This document shows, piece by piece, positions 1 to 5,811 of a stretch of 10,540 bases of DNA. The stretch is taken from the NCBI GenBank assembly GCA_000818945.1, contig JTFK01001369.1, positions 1-10,540 on the forward strand. Direction: 5' to 3'. Position numbers and translations under genes: made by a program. Numbering within the stretch: position 1 is the first letter of the stretch; each line of letters opens with the position of its first letter. The stretch is from Schizochytrium sp. CCTCC M209059 (lineage: Eukaryota > Sar > Bigyra > Thraustochytrida > Thraustochytriidae). The notes beneath the pieces were generated by a model. That model was not told the DNA's origin. It worked only from the letters and a program-made list of their open reading frames with translations, and ran no database searches.

Positions 1-55
1 AATGCAGAGTTTTAAACGCTTACAAATACACCATAAATACTAAACAGAAAAACCA
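1..55. other. Unassigned left edge
   Basis: This short AT-rich stretch lies downstream of the last tRNA-like element in the minus-strand direction. Read on the minus strand, the only ATG here opens a four-codon frame (ATG GTG TAT TTG TAA). I see no tRNA arm or conserved protein motif. It may be spacer or the upstream flank of a gene beyond the window. Confidence 0.3.
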
Positions 56-123
56 AGAGGTGGGTTGGAATCGAACCAACAAAGTATTGAAAAATACTCA
101 CATGCTACCTGGCAAGCCACCTC
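56..123 (-). tRNA. Reduced tRNA-like element, possible tRNA-Glu(UUC)
   Basis: The minus strand shows a perfect 7-bp acceptor stem (GAGGTGG with CCACCTC). The T arm is also perfect, GTTGG/CCAAC around the classical loop TTCGATT. The core is abnormal. The D arm reduces to TGC/GCA around CAGGTA. The anticodon hairpin can be drawn as AGTAT/ATACT with a 6-nt loop, or as GAGTA/TACTT with the 8-nt loop TTTTTCAA. Only one or two bases then remain for the variable region. The loop contains TTC, so Glu is the simplest reading, but the register is uncertain. The base after the acceptor is T. About 68 nt in total. It could be a functional reduced tRNA or a decaying pseudogene. Confidence 0.5.
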
Positions 124-128
124 AATAA

Positions 129-189
129 ATGAGATACTAAGGATTTGAACCTTAATTTAGCTAGAAAGCTAATGCATTAGCTTACCTCA
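129..189 (-). tRNA. Very short tRNA-like element, possible tRNA-Arg(UCU)
   Basis: The minus strand shows acceptor TGAGGTA paired with TATCTCA (one G-T pair) and a T arm TAAGG/CCTTA around TTCAAAT. The whole element is only about 61 nt. Between these arms lies a perfect 14-nt palindrome (GCTAATGCATTAGC). It overlaps a second hairpin, TTAGC/GCTAA around TTTCTA, so a D arm and an anticodon arm cannot both form. If TTAGC/GCTAA is the anticodon arm, the gene lacks a D arm and the loop holds TCT (Arg) out of normal register. The identity is weak. It sits directly 3' of atp8, where a punctuating tRNA would be expected. Confidence 0.45.
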
Positions 190-206
190 AAACCTTAAAG
201 CTTGGC

Positions 207-593
207 TTATTTCAGTTTTTTAAAGAAAAGCAATTGTTCAAGTGAAAAAACAAGACCACTAACATAAGAGCTATTAAAAGAAAAGTTAGCTCCAACAGTT
301 TTCCCCGTAAGAGAAGCCCAAGAAGACACATCTGAAAAAGATTTTTGAACCAAAGAGTAGCTAGAATTACAAGACTTACCAAAAAAAGAATCATAAAGCG
401 CAGATACTGAGGTAGCTTCATTTTCCAATGAAACCAAAGATTGATTAATAGATTGTGAACGTTTTACGCGAAGCTTCAAAGTTTGAACGATTAGAGGAAC
501 TACAGTATTAAATGAGATAAAATAAAATAGCCAAAAAAAGCACAGAAGCCAAAAAATTTGTGAAAGAAATGTAGTAATATCAAGTTGAGGCAT
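207..593 (-). CDS. atp8: ATP synthase F0 subunit 8 (YMF19 type)
   Basis: This encodes 128 residues and begins MPQLDITTFLSQIFWL, the hallmark N-terminus of Atp8/YMF19 (MPQLD, then an aromatic-rich helix). Atp8 is a membrane component of the peripheral stalk region of mitochondrial ATP synthase. One hydrophobic segment spans about residues 8 to 37 and ends near VVPLI. A polar, serine-rich tail follows and diverges from other species, as is usual for this family. I start at the ATG at 593; the TTG codon just before it is not needed. The stop is TAA. It lies between trnK and the 61-nt tRNA-like element, with spacers of about 13 and 17 bases. N-terminal identity is secure; the tail rests on the open frame alone. 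Confidence 0.93.
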   Translation of the reverse strand: MPQLDITTFLSQIFWLLCFFWLFYFISFNTVVPLIVQTLKLRVKRSQSINQSLVSLENEATSVSALYDSFFGKSCNSSYSLVQKSFSDVSSWASLTGKTVGANFSFNSSYVSGLVFSLEQLLFFKKLK

Positions 594-606
594 CAAGAAG
601 ATAAAA

Positions 607-678
607 TGGGTGCAGAGGGAATTGAACCCCCGGCAAAAGACTTAAAAGGACTCTGCTCTACCTCTGAGCTATGCACCC
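607..678 (-). tRNA. trnK: tRNA-Lys(UUU)
   Basis: A full cloverleaf forms on the minus strand. The acceptor GGGTGCA pairs perfectly with TGCACCC, and the discriminator is A. The D arm is GCTC...GAGC. The anticodon loop CTTTTAA carries TTT, and the T arm is GGGGG/CCCTC around TTCAATT. The anticodon stem has one T-T mismatch. It separates nad5 from atp8 and probably marks a processing site between them. Confidence 0.95.
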
Positions 679-689
679 AAAAGATTTTA

Positions 690-2663
690 TTATAAAATCA
701 AAAAACAAAAAAAGATAAGAAAAAAAATAGGAGATAGATTAAAAAATAGGAAGCAAAAACCAGCAAAAACAAACAAAAGAATAGCAAACATATAATGAAA
801 CAGATGTCCGCTACTTAGCAAAGTAATTTGACTGAAGTTATAAGAAACAGCCTGCGCAAGCCCGTACGGGCCTATAATTTCCAAAACCCCTCTATCTAGG
901 ATTTGATACGAAGTTTTAAACGAAAATTGCAAACCGGATTGTCCGAAAAACTCACTATAAAATTTATCAAAAAACCATTTTTTATTTAGAAAAAGATACA
1001 AAAACCGAAAAGAAGGACTCAATTTAACCAGTACCAAATCTTTACTAAAATATTTAAATATTACGTATGAGCTAACAAGCCCTAGAAGTGCCAAGATAGA
1101 AGGAAATAGTTTAATAGAAATGGGCAAAAACTCTCCATAATAAGTGTATTGATGAAGAGGTGCAGTAAAAATAGATAGACTAAAAAAAGAACTACCTACT
1201 CCAATAAACAAATCTTTAAAAAAGTAACCAAAAAATACACTACCAAAAACCAAAACAAATAGAGGAAATGCTATAAGAAAAGGTGACTCATGTACATTTT
1301 CAAACCTTTTCTTAAACCCATTGACTGGGGCTAGAAAGGTAAGGTATAGCAAACGCATAGAATAGAAAGAAGTACAAAAAGCTGCCAAACTTCCCAAAAC
1401 AAATGCGAAGTGTCCTGCATTTGAAAAAGAGCCATATGCAGTTTCCAAAATGACATCTTTTGAGTAAAAACCTGACAAAAATGGAAACCCTGCAAGAGCA
1501 ATAGATCCGATTATCATGCAGCTATAAGTAAACGGAAGCAATTTAACGAGCCCTCCTATTTTTCTCATATCTTGCTCGTCTCCTATAGCATGAATAACAG
1601 AACCAGCACATAGAAAAAGAAGAGCTTTGAAAAAAGCATGATTAGCCAAATGGAAAACACCCACGTGATATGAGGATACTCCACAAGCAAACACCATGTA
1701 ACCGAGTTGAGAACAAGTAGAATAAGCAATTACTTTTTTTAGATCATTTTGCAAAAGACCTGTGGTAGCTGCAAAAAAAGCGGTAGCTGCACCAAAGATA
1801 GTAATAATGCTCAAAGCTACACTAGAGTATTCAATTAGTGGAGAACTACGTGCAAGCAAAAAGACACCGGCAGTAACTATAGTAGCTGCATGAATCAAAG
1901 CTGATACGGGGGTAGGGCCTTCCATTGCGTCTGGCAACCACGTATGCAAGCCTAGTTGTGCAGACTTACCTACAGCTCCAATAAAAAGAAGGATACTAAT
2001 AGCAGTAATAGAATCTACAGTGAAGAAAAACAAATAAAACGAGTTATCCAAAAGAAAAGGAGCGCTAGCAAAAACTGTAGCGTAATCGACAGAACCTACT
2101 AGAAAATACAAAGAAAAGATACCCATAGCAAGACCATAGTCTCCGATTCTATTTATAAACATAGCTTTAATTGCCGCTTTATTAGCTTGAATTCTAGTAA
2201 ACCAAAAATTAATCAAAAGAAAACTACATAGACCAACACCTTCCCAGCCCACAAACATTTGGATAAAGTTGTCAGCAGTTACCAAAATAAGCATAAAAAA
2301 AGTAAACAACGAAAGATAACTTATAAAACGAGGCAAATGAGGATCTAGTTCTATATAAGAGCTAGAGTAAAGATGTACCAAAAAAGAAACAGAACAAACT
2401 ACAATCAACATGGTTACTGTCAAACTGTCGAAAAGAAATCCCCAATTAATAGAAAAGGTGCCTACTTCTATCCAAGGAAACAACACAAAATGTGAACACC
2501 CGGCAGAGAAGATAGTAGAAAAAAACAAAACCCAAGAAAACAAGCAAGAAATAAAAACGGAAGAAGTACTTACAAGGACGGCCCCATGGCGCCCAATAAA
2601 TCTACCGCAAAATCCTGCTAGAGCAGCTCCTAGCAATGGTATAAAAATAATAGAAAAAAACAT
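690..2663 (-). CDS. nad5: NADH dehydrogenase subunit 5
   Basis: This encodes 657 residues of the large antiporter-like proton-pumping subunit of complex I, an inner-membrane protein with many hydrophobic helices. Diagnostic motifs are GWEGVG (about 139-144), GKSAQ (about 232-236), WLPDAMEGPTPVSALIHAAT (from about 242) and, further on, KVIAYSTCSQLGYM. The typical long lateral-helix region forms the C-terminal part. I choose the ATG at 2663, giving MFFSIIFIPLLGAALAG, which fits the family N-terminus. The frame stays open upstream to a TTG at 2684, but that codon lies inside trnS. The stop is TAA. The length is usual for protist Nad5. Its flanks are trnS(UGA) upstream and trnK downstream. Confidence 0.98.
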   Translation of the reverse strand: MFFSIIFIPLLGAALAGFCGRFIGRHGAVLVSTSSVFISCLFSWVLFFSTIFSAGCSHFVLFPWIEVGTFSINWGFLFDSLTVTMLIVVCSVSFLVHLYSSSYIELDPHLPRFISYLSLFTFFMLILVTADNFIQMFVGWEGVGLCSFLLINFWFTRIQANKAAIKAMFINRIGDYGLAMGIFSLYFLVGSVDYATVFASAPFLLDNSFYLFFFTVDSITAISILLFIGAVGKSAQLGLHTWLPDAMEGPTPVSALIHAATIVTAGVFLLARSSPLIEYSSVALSIITIFGAATAFFAATTGLLQNDLKKVIAYSTCSQLGYMVFACGVSSYHVGVFHLANHAFFKALLFLCAGSVIHAIGDEQDMRKIGGLVKLLPFTYSCMIIGSIALAGFPFLSGFYSKDVILETAYGSFSNAGHFAFVLGSLAAFCTSFYSMRLLYLTFLAPVNGFKKRFENVHESPFLIAFPLFVLVFGSVFFGYFFKDLFIGVGSSFFSLSIFTAPLHQYTYYGEFLPISIKLFPSILALLGLVSSYVIFKYFSKDLVLVKLSPSFRFLYLFLNKKWFFDKFYSEFFGQSGLQFSFKTSYQILDRGVLEIIGPYGLAQAVSYNFSQITLLSSGHLFHYMFAILLFVFAGFCFLFFNLSPIFFLIFFCFLIL

Positions 2664-2677
2664 ATACTTAAACAAGT

Positions 2678-2763
2678 CGGGCAAAGCAGGATTCGAACCT
2701 GCGAAGAATAAAATTCTTACCAGTTTTCAAGACTGGGACCTTCAACCACTCAGACATTTGCCC
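2678..2763 (-). tRNA. trnS: tRNA-Ser(UGA)
   Basis: An 86-nt class II tRNA on the minus strand. The acceptor GGGCAAA pairs perfectly with TTTGCCC, and the discriminator is G. The anticodon stem CCAGT/ACTGG encloses loop CTTGAAA with anticodon TGA. A long variable arm (AAGAATTTTATTCTT, a hairpin) and T arm GCAGG/CCTGC with loop TTCGAAT follow. Its first 14 bases are also the end of the rps11 reading frame. Confidence 0.95.
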
Positions 2764-3109
2764 AAAAACTGTATAAAAGGCGTCTTTCTTTTTTTCGCCT
2801 ACAACCATTAAATGCCATAGAAGGACTATAATAACAGTTTAGCACAGGGTACGTAGAAAAAGCTTTTACAATAAAGAATTTTCCTTTACCTATTCCGGAA
2901 AAGAAAATAACTACAGGTTTTTCTTGTACATGCATTTTCAAAAAGTCAACAAGATGAGCACCTATCGAGAGCAAAGCTATAGAAGAATTTTTTTTAAAAC
3001 TACCTCTAATTTTAGACATTCCGGAAGACGCTTTATAAAGCATTTTATCGTCTTTATAGATAGTCGCATGTGTATTATTAAAAGAGCTGTGAATATAAAG
3101 TTTAACCAT
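2750..3109 (-). CDS. rps11: Small ribosomal subunit protein uS11m
   Basis: This encodes 119 residues with the uS11 signature. IHSSFNNTHATI lies near the N-terminus, SSGMSKIRGSFKKN follows, GKGKFFIVKAF lies in the middle, and FNGCRRKKERRL at the C-terminus matches the universal HNGCRPKKRR block. The protein binds 16S-type rRNA in the platform of the small subunit. It lacks the N-terminal extension of bacterial uS11 and starts directly at the first beta strand, with an ATG at 3109. The encoded TGA stop lies inside trnS, so the last four codons and the stop overlap the tRNA by 14 nt. Processing at the tRNA 5' end would leave a 115-residue product ending LLYSF. It follows rps13 with a 2-nt gap. 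Confidence 0.93.
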   Translation of the reverse strand: MVKLYIHSSFNNTHATIYKDDKMLYKASSGMSKIRGSFKKNSSIALLSIGAHLVDFLKMHVQEKPVVIFFSGIGKGKFFIVKAFSTYPVLNCYYSPSMAFNGCRRKKERRLLYSFWANV

Positions 3110-3111
3110 AT

Positions 3112-3465
3112 TTATCTTTTTTTTGCAGTTTTCGCATTTGTTTTAGTTCTTTGACCGTTCGCAGGCAACCCTTTTAGATAACGAGATCCTTTATAGCTTT
3201 TTATCTTAATTTCATTTTCTTTTTTTAGAGAAATTTGTGAAGTAAGCGCATTACCTATCAAATGGGATTCACTTAGGTTAATTTCTACCCAAGTTAGAAT
3301 AGCATTAAATTGAGAGAAAGTTAGCATAAAACAAGGAGTGTGCGGCAAAATACCACAAGAGTTACAAATAAGGTTACCCAGAAAAACATTAATTCCTTTA
3401 AATTGGCAAAGAGCGTGCAAAATGGATACTTTACTTTTTATAACATCTTTTTTAAACTGAATCAT
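3112..3465 (-). CDS. rps13: Small ribosomal subunit protein uS13m
   Basis: This encodes 117 residues, recognised by the C-terminal uS13 block KGSRYLKGLPANGQRTKTNA at about 92-111, equivalent to bacterial RGLPVRGQRTRTNARTRKG. It binds rRNA in the head of the small subunit and contacts tRNA. The N-terminal half (GINVFLGNLICNSCGI, about 24-39) fits the helix-two-turns-helix region but is divergent. I start at the ATG at 3465; the frame extends two codons to a TTG at 3471, which is not needed. The start lies within the end of rpl5 (14-nt overlap). The gene is immediately followed by rps11, preserving the bacterial alpha-operon order. The stop is TAA. Confidence 0.9.
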   Translation of the reverse strand: MIQFKKDVIKSKVSILHALCQFKGINVFLGNLICNSCGILPHTPCFMLTFSQFNAILTWVEINLSESHLIGNALTSQISLKKENEIKIKSYKGSRYLKGLPANGQRTKTNAKTAKKR

Positions 3466-3997
3466 TTGCAAAATTTATTTGAAAACTTGAAAGAAAAAAA
3501 GATGACGAAATACTATGAGTTGAAAGACCCAACAAATCAAAATAAAATGATTTTTTAGCCAAAGTTTTAAAAAATACACTCTCGTTTTCTAGTGTATAAT
3601 GACTAGTACACGGAAAACACCAAAGCGAGTTCGCCAAAGAGGAATGTTCAGATTTTTGCACTAGTGTGTACCCGGAGTTTGCATTTAGAATATAAGAAGT
3701 GAAATTGTTCTCCAAAAATAGGAGCAAATTTCCAAAAGAAAAAGGAGTAATAAAAGAAACTATTTGCTTTTTTCTAATACCCAATTGTGAAATATCTTTA
3801 CGAGAGAAGCGAGCAGAAGGAGCTCTTCCAGCGACAAACTCTATACCGACCCAAGCAATTCCCAACTCATTCTTGTTAAATTTATCCGTAGATAGATGTA
3901 GTTGGCCTTTAACAGCAAAGGATTTTTGCTGGGTAGCTGTAAAAAGATCTTTTTTAACTACCCTAGAATAGTAACGCTTAAATTTTGAGAAAAACAT
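3452..3997 (-). CDS. rpl5: Large ribosomal subunit protein uL5m (divergent)
   Basis: This encodes 181 residues, close to the usual uL5 length of about 180. Three stretches support uL5. The N-terminus FKRYYSRVVKKDL resembles the family YYKxVVRKDLL. The middle GIEFVAGRAPSARFSRKDIS, followed by LGIRKKQIVSFITPFSFGNL, resembles the family (I)TGQKPxxTKAKKSIxxFxIRxGMxxGxxVTLR. The C-terminus DLLGLSTHSISS resembles the MDIxIVTTAKTxEEA end. uL5 contacts 5S rRNA or its substitute in the central protuberance of the large subunit. Position also supports it, directly after rpl14, with the rpl14 stop and this ATG sharing one base (TAATG). The stop TAA lies 14 nt inside rps13. The protein is divergent, so a profile search would settle it. 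Confidence 0.82.
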   Translation of the reverse strand: MFFSKFKRYYSRVVKKDLFTATQQKSFAVKGQLHLSTDKFNKNELGIAWVGIEFVAGRAPSARFSRKDISQLGIRKKQIVSFITPFSFGNLLLFLENNFTSYILNANSGYTLVQKSEHSSLANSLWCFPCTSHYTLENESVFFKTLAKKSFYFDLLGLSTHSISSSFFLSSFQINFANDSV

Positions 3998-4401
3998 TAA
4001 AAATAAAAATCAAATATATTGTATGCTTTATAAAAGCCTTTTTGTTTAATAAGAAAAGAAACAGCCCCTTGAGAACGCGAACCAAAGAATGTTTGATTTT
4101 TTTTAAAAGTTTTAGCATCAAAAAGAGTACAAGCGTTTGAAAAGTGTTTTATATAAAAGCCAGTAGAGTACATATTTATAGATACTTCTTTTTTAGAGTT
4201 CAAAAAAAGACCTGAAACAAGCTGTCCTTTTTTGAATTTTTTTGTTTTCGTTTTTTGATTTTTCACAGAACAAACTACTCCAACAAAAAGTGATCCGACA
4301 GTCCCCATAGAAGAATACTTTTTCTTTTTAACTTGAATACATCTAACAGAGTGTACCCCTGAATTATCAACAACATCCAAAATTATTTGAGGCGTTAGCA
4401 T
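3997..4401 (-). CDS. rpl14: Large ribosomal subunit protein uL14m
   Basis: This encodes 134 residues. The N-terminus MLTPQIILDVVDNSGVHSVR is the uL14 signature (MIQxxTxLxVADNSGAxxxxCIxV), with DNSG at 12-15. MGTVGSLFVGVVC corresponds to the family IGDxIxxxVK strand, and FGSRSQGAVSFLI to the family end FGPVxRELR. uL14 lies at the subunit interface near the sarcin-ricin loop. The length is slightly above the bacterial 122, with a charged lysine-rich insert. The start is the ATG at 4401; the frame extends upstream into trnL(CAA), which I exclude. Its TAA stop overlaps the rpl5 ATG by one base, which suggests that the two genes are translated from one message. Confidence 0.92.
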   Translation of the reverse strand: MLTPQIILDVVDNSGVHSVRCIQVKKKKYSSMGTVGSLFVGVVCSVKNQKTKTKKFKKGQLVSGLFLNSKKEVSINMYSTGFYIKHFSNACTLFDAKTFKKNQTFFGSRSQGAVSFLIKQKGFYKAYNIFDFYF

Positions 4402-4413
4402 TATAATAAAAAA

Positions 4414-4488
4414 TACTCCTAGCAGGATTTGAACCAGCAAAAAAATAGATTTTGAATCTACCGCGTCTACCAATTCCGCCATAGGAGC
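4414..4488 (-). tRNA. trnL: tRNA-Leu(CAA), short variable region
   Basis: The minus strand gives acceptor GCTCCTA with TAGGAGT (a terminal G-T pair) and discriminator A. The D arm GCGGAATTGGTAGACGC is leucine-like. The anticodon stem GTAGA/TCTAT encloses TTCAAAA with anticodon CAA. The T arm is GCTGG/CCTGC with one T-T mismatch. The variable region is only about six T residues, where tRNA-Leu normally has a long variable arm. The total is 75 nt. It lies between rps14 and rpl14. Confidence 0.85.
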
Positions 4489-4503
4489 GTACCCGTAAAA
4501 AAT

Positions 4504-4755
4504 TTAAAGACCTGAAAAAGAAAAAGCTTTTATAAATGACCTTAGTTGAATACGAGACAACTTAAACATTCTAAAAACTGCTCTACTTCGACCGCTGATA
4601 ACACAACGATTGATAAGTTGAGTTTTCTTTTTTTTAGAGAATTCAAGAGGGCTTTTGTTTTGTTGATATGAATTTACAAACATATCAGATTTTTTAGAAA
4701 AAACTATTATACCAAACTGTTTTGTATACCTGTTTTTTTGAAGATTGCTCTGCAT
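4504..4755 (-). CDS. rps14: Small ribosomal subunit protein uS14m
   Basis: This encodes 83 residues. The C-terminal block NRCVISGRSRAVFRMFKLSR, continuing IQLR (about 49-72), matches the uS14 signature RCxxTGRxRGVxRxFxLSRIxLR. uS14 binds rRNA in the head of the small subunit. The N-terminal 45 residues are lysine-rich and divergent. The usual KxSW tail is missing, and the protein ends SFSGL. I start at the ATG at 4755; the frame runs further upstream through trnA, which is a tRNA shadow. The stop is TAA. In bacteria rps14 follows rpl5; here it precedes rpl14 and is separated from it by trnL(CAA). Identity is firm because of the C-terminal motif. Confidence 0.9.
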   Translation of the reverse strand: MQSNLQKNRYTKQFGIIVFSKKSDMFVNSYQQNKSPLEFSKKKKTQLINRCVISGRSRAVFRMFKLSRIQLRSFIKAFSFSGL

Positions 4756-4766
4756 TAAAAATAAAA

Positions 4767-4838
4767 TGGAAATGATTGGATTTGAACCAACAACATTTTG
4801 CTTGCAAAGCAAACGATCTACCATTGATCTACATTCCC
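4767..4838 (-). tRNA. trnA: tRNA-Ala(UGC)
   Basis: The minus-strand cloverleaf has acceptor GGGAATG with CATTTCC (one G-T pair) and discriminator A. The D arm is GATC...GATC. The anticodon stem TTTGC/GCAAA encloses TTTGCAA with anticodon TGC. The T arm is GTTGG/CCAAT around TTCAAAT. Its first base directly abuts the last base of trnL(UAG), with no spacer. Confidence 0.93.
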
Positions 4839-4920
4839 TACTGCTTGCAAGACTTGAACTTGCACTAATAAATTAAATGGAACCTAAATCCACCGTGTCT
4901 ACCAATTCCACCAAAGCAGC
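4839..4920 (-). tRNA. trnL: tRNA-Leu(UAG)
   Basis: An 82-nt class II tRNA on the minus strand. The acceptor GCTGCTT pairs with AAGCAGT (a terminal G-T pair), and the discriminator is A. The D arm is GTGGAATTGGTAGACAC. The anticodon stem GTGGA/TCCAT encloses TTTAGGT with anticodon TAG. A variable region of about 13 nt and a perfect T arm GCAAG/CTTGC follow. It lies just downstream of atp9 and abuts trnA. Confidence 0.94.
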
Positions 4921-4936
4921 AAAGCTTAAAAGAAAG

Positions 4937-5167
4937 CTATAAAAAAGTAAAAAGAATCAAAAAAGCCATCATAAGAACAAAAAGAGCCATAGCTTCAGTC
5001 AATGCAAACCCCATAAGACAGAATTTAAACATTTTTTGTTCCATTGAAGGGTTTCGAGACATCCCTACAATAAAAGCACCAAAAACAGTACCAATTCCGA
5101 TACCTGCTCCGGTAAGCCCTACAGTAGCAACACCTGCCCCAATTAGTTTAGCAGCGGTAACAATCAT
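4937..5167 (-). CDS. atp9: ATP synthase F0 subunit 9 (c subunit)
   Basis: This encodes 76 residues, the standard length for the proteolipid that forms the proton-translocating c-ring in the inner membrane. Two hydrophobic helices flank the polar loop SRNPSMEQ (about 37-44). The proton-binding glutamate is E58 within the motif ALTEA. Helix 1 contains the glycine-rich run GAGIGIGTVFGAFIVG, which packs the ring. The start is the ATG at 5167 and the stop is TAG. It lies between trnfM upstream and trnL(UAG) downstream. All expected residues are present. Confidence 0.99.
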   Translation of the reverse strand: MIVTAAKLIGAGVATVGLTGAGIGIGTVFGAFIVGMSRNPSMEQKMFKFCLMGFALTEAMALFVLMMAFLILFTFL

Positions 5168-5187
5168 TATATTTAATATTAAAGTTA

Positions 5188-5260
5188 AGGCGGGAGAAGG
5201 ATTTGAACCTCCAATCTTTAGGTTATGAGCCTAATGAGATAACCATTACTCTATCCCGCA
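5188..5260 (-). tRNA. trnfM: Initiator tRNA-fMet(CAU)
   Basis: The minus strand reads TGCGGGA as acceptor 5' arm and TCCCGCC as 3' arm. Six pairs form and the first position is a T-C mismatch. An unpaired 1-72 position is the mark of bacterial-type initiator tRNA. The anticodon stem TTAGG/CCTAA encloses CTCATAA with anticodon CAT. The T arm is GGAGG/CCTTC around TTCAAAT. The discriminator position is T, which is unusual. It is followed two bases away by trnC in plus-strand coordinates. Confidence 0.9.
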
Positions 5261-5261
5261 A

Positions 5262-5334
5262 AAGCCAAAGTGGGGCTTGAACCCACAATCTTTAGGTTTG
5301 CAACCTAACGCAATACCAATCTTGCTATTTGGCC
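5262..5334 (-). tRNA. trnC: tRNA-Cys(GCA)
   Basis: The minus-strand cloverleaf has acceptor GGCCAAA with TTTGGCT and discriminator T, the expected identity base for tRNA-Cys. The D arm is GCAA...TTGC. The anticodon stem TTAGG/CCTAA encloses TTGCAAA with anticodon GCA. The T arm GTGGG/CCCAC is perfect. Confidence 0.95.
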
Positions 5335-5357
5335 AAAGCTCTTTAATAAATTTAACT

Positions 5358-5720
5358 TTACCAATCAAGAGCCCCCACTTTCCATGCGTAAAAAAAGCCC
5401 ACAACGAGCTCTACAAAAAAATCAATTATAACCCAAAAACTGAAAGCTCCCAAATGATTAATTGCCAATGACCAAGGGAACAAAAAACTAGCTTCCAAAT
5501 CAAAGATGAGAAACAAAATAGCTACAAGGTAAAACCGCACATCAAACTGATTACGGGCATCATCAAAAGGGTCAAATCCACACTCGTATGCCGAAACTTT
5601 TTCTGCGTAATTATTTTGAGAAGCTAGTACAAAAGAAGCCAAAAAAATAACTACAGACAAAAGGGCAGATACTACAAAGTAAATAAAGAGGTGAGAAAAC
5701 TCAAAAATCAGAAAAGACAT
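5358..5720 (-). CDS. nad3: NADH dehydrogenase subunit 3
   Basis: This encodes 120 residues, the usual length of Nad3, a three-helix membrane subunit of complex I near the quinone channel. The conserved loop between helices 1 and 2 contains AYECGFDPFDDARNQFDVRF (about 45-64), including the functionally sensitive cysteine C47. The helix 2 motif FLIFDLEASFLFPW (about 70-83) is intact. The start is the ATG at 5720 and the stop is TAA. It lies between trnD upstream and trnC downstream. Nothing is missing or unusual. Confidence 0.99.
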   Translation of the reverse strand: MSFLIFEFSHLFIYFVVSALLSVVIFLASFVLASQNNYAEKVSAYECGFDPFDDARNQFDVRFYLVAILFLIFDLEASFLFPWSLAINHLGAFSFWVIIDFFVELVVGFFYAWKVGALDW

Positions 5721-5731
5721 TTTTCAATTAA

Positions 5732-5805
5732 CGGAAGAAACGAGATTTGAACTCGCGACATTAAGCTCGACAAGCTTACGCTCTAACCAACTGAGCTATT
5801 CCTCC
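5732..5805 (-). tRNA. trnD: tRNA-Asp(GUC)
   Basis: The minus-strand cloverleaf has acceptor GGAGGAA with TTCTTCC (one G-T pair) and discriminator G, expected for Asp. The D arm is GCTCAGTTGGTTAGAGC. The anticodon stem TAAGC/GCTTA encloses TTGTCGA with anticodon GTC. The T arm is GCGAG/CTCGT. It separates rps12 from nad3, with six bases to the rps12 stop. Confidence 0.96.
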
Positions 5806-5811
5806 TTACGA

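Noticed and set aside
2410..2811. Open plus-strand frame of 133 codons
   Set aside because: It lies antisense to the conserved nad5, trnS and rps11 genes and has no recognisable motif; it is a shadow of the reverse strand.
4402..4482. N-terminal extension of rpl14
   Set aside because: The added residues come from reading through trnL(CAA); the ATG at 4401 begins the uL14 signature.
4756..4824. N-terminal extension of rps14
   Set aside because: The added residues come from reading through trnA; the ATG at 4755 lies just after the tRNA.
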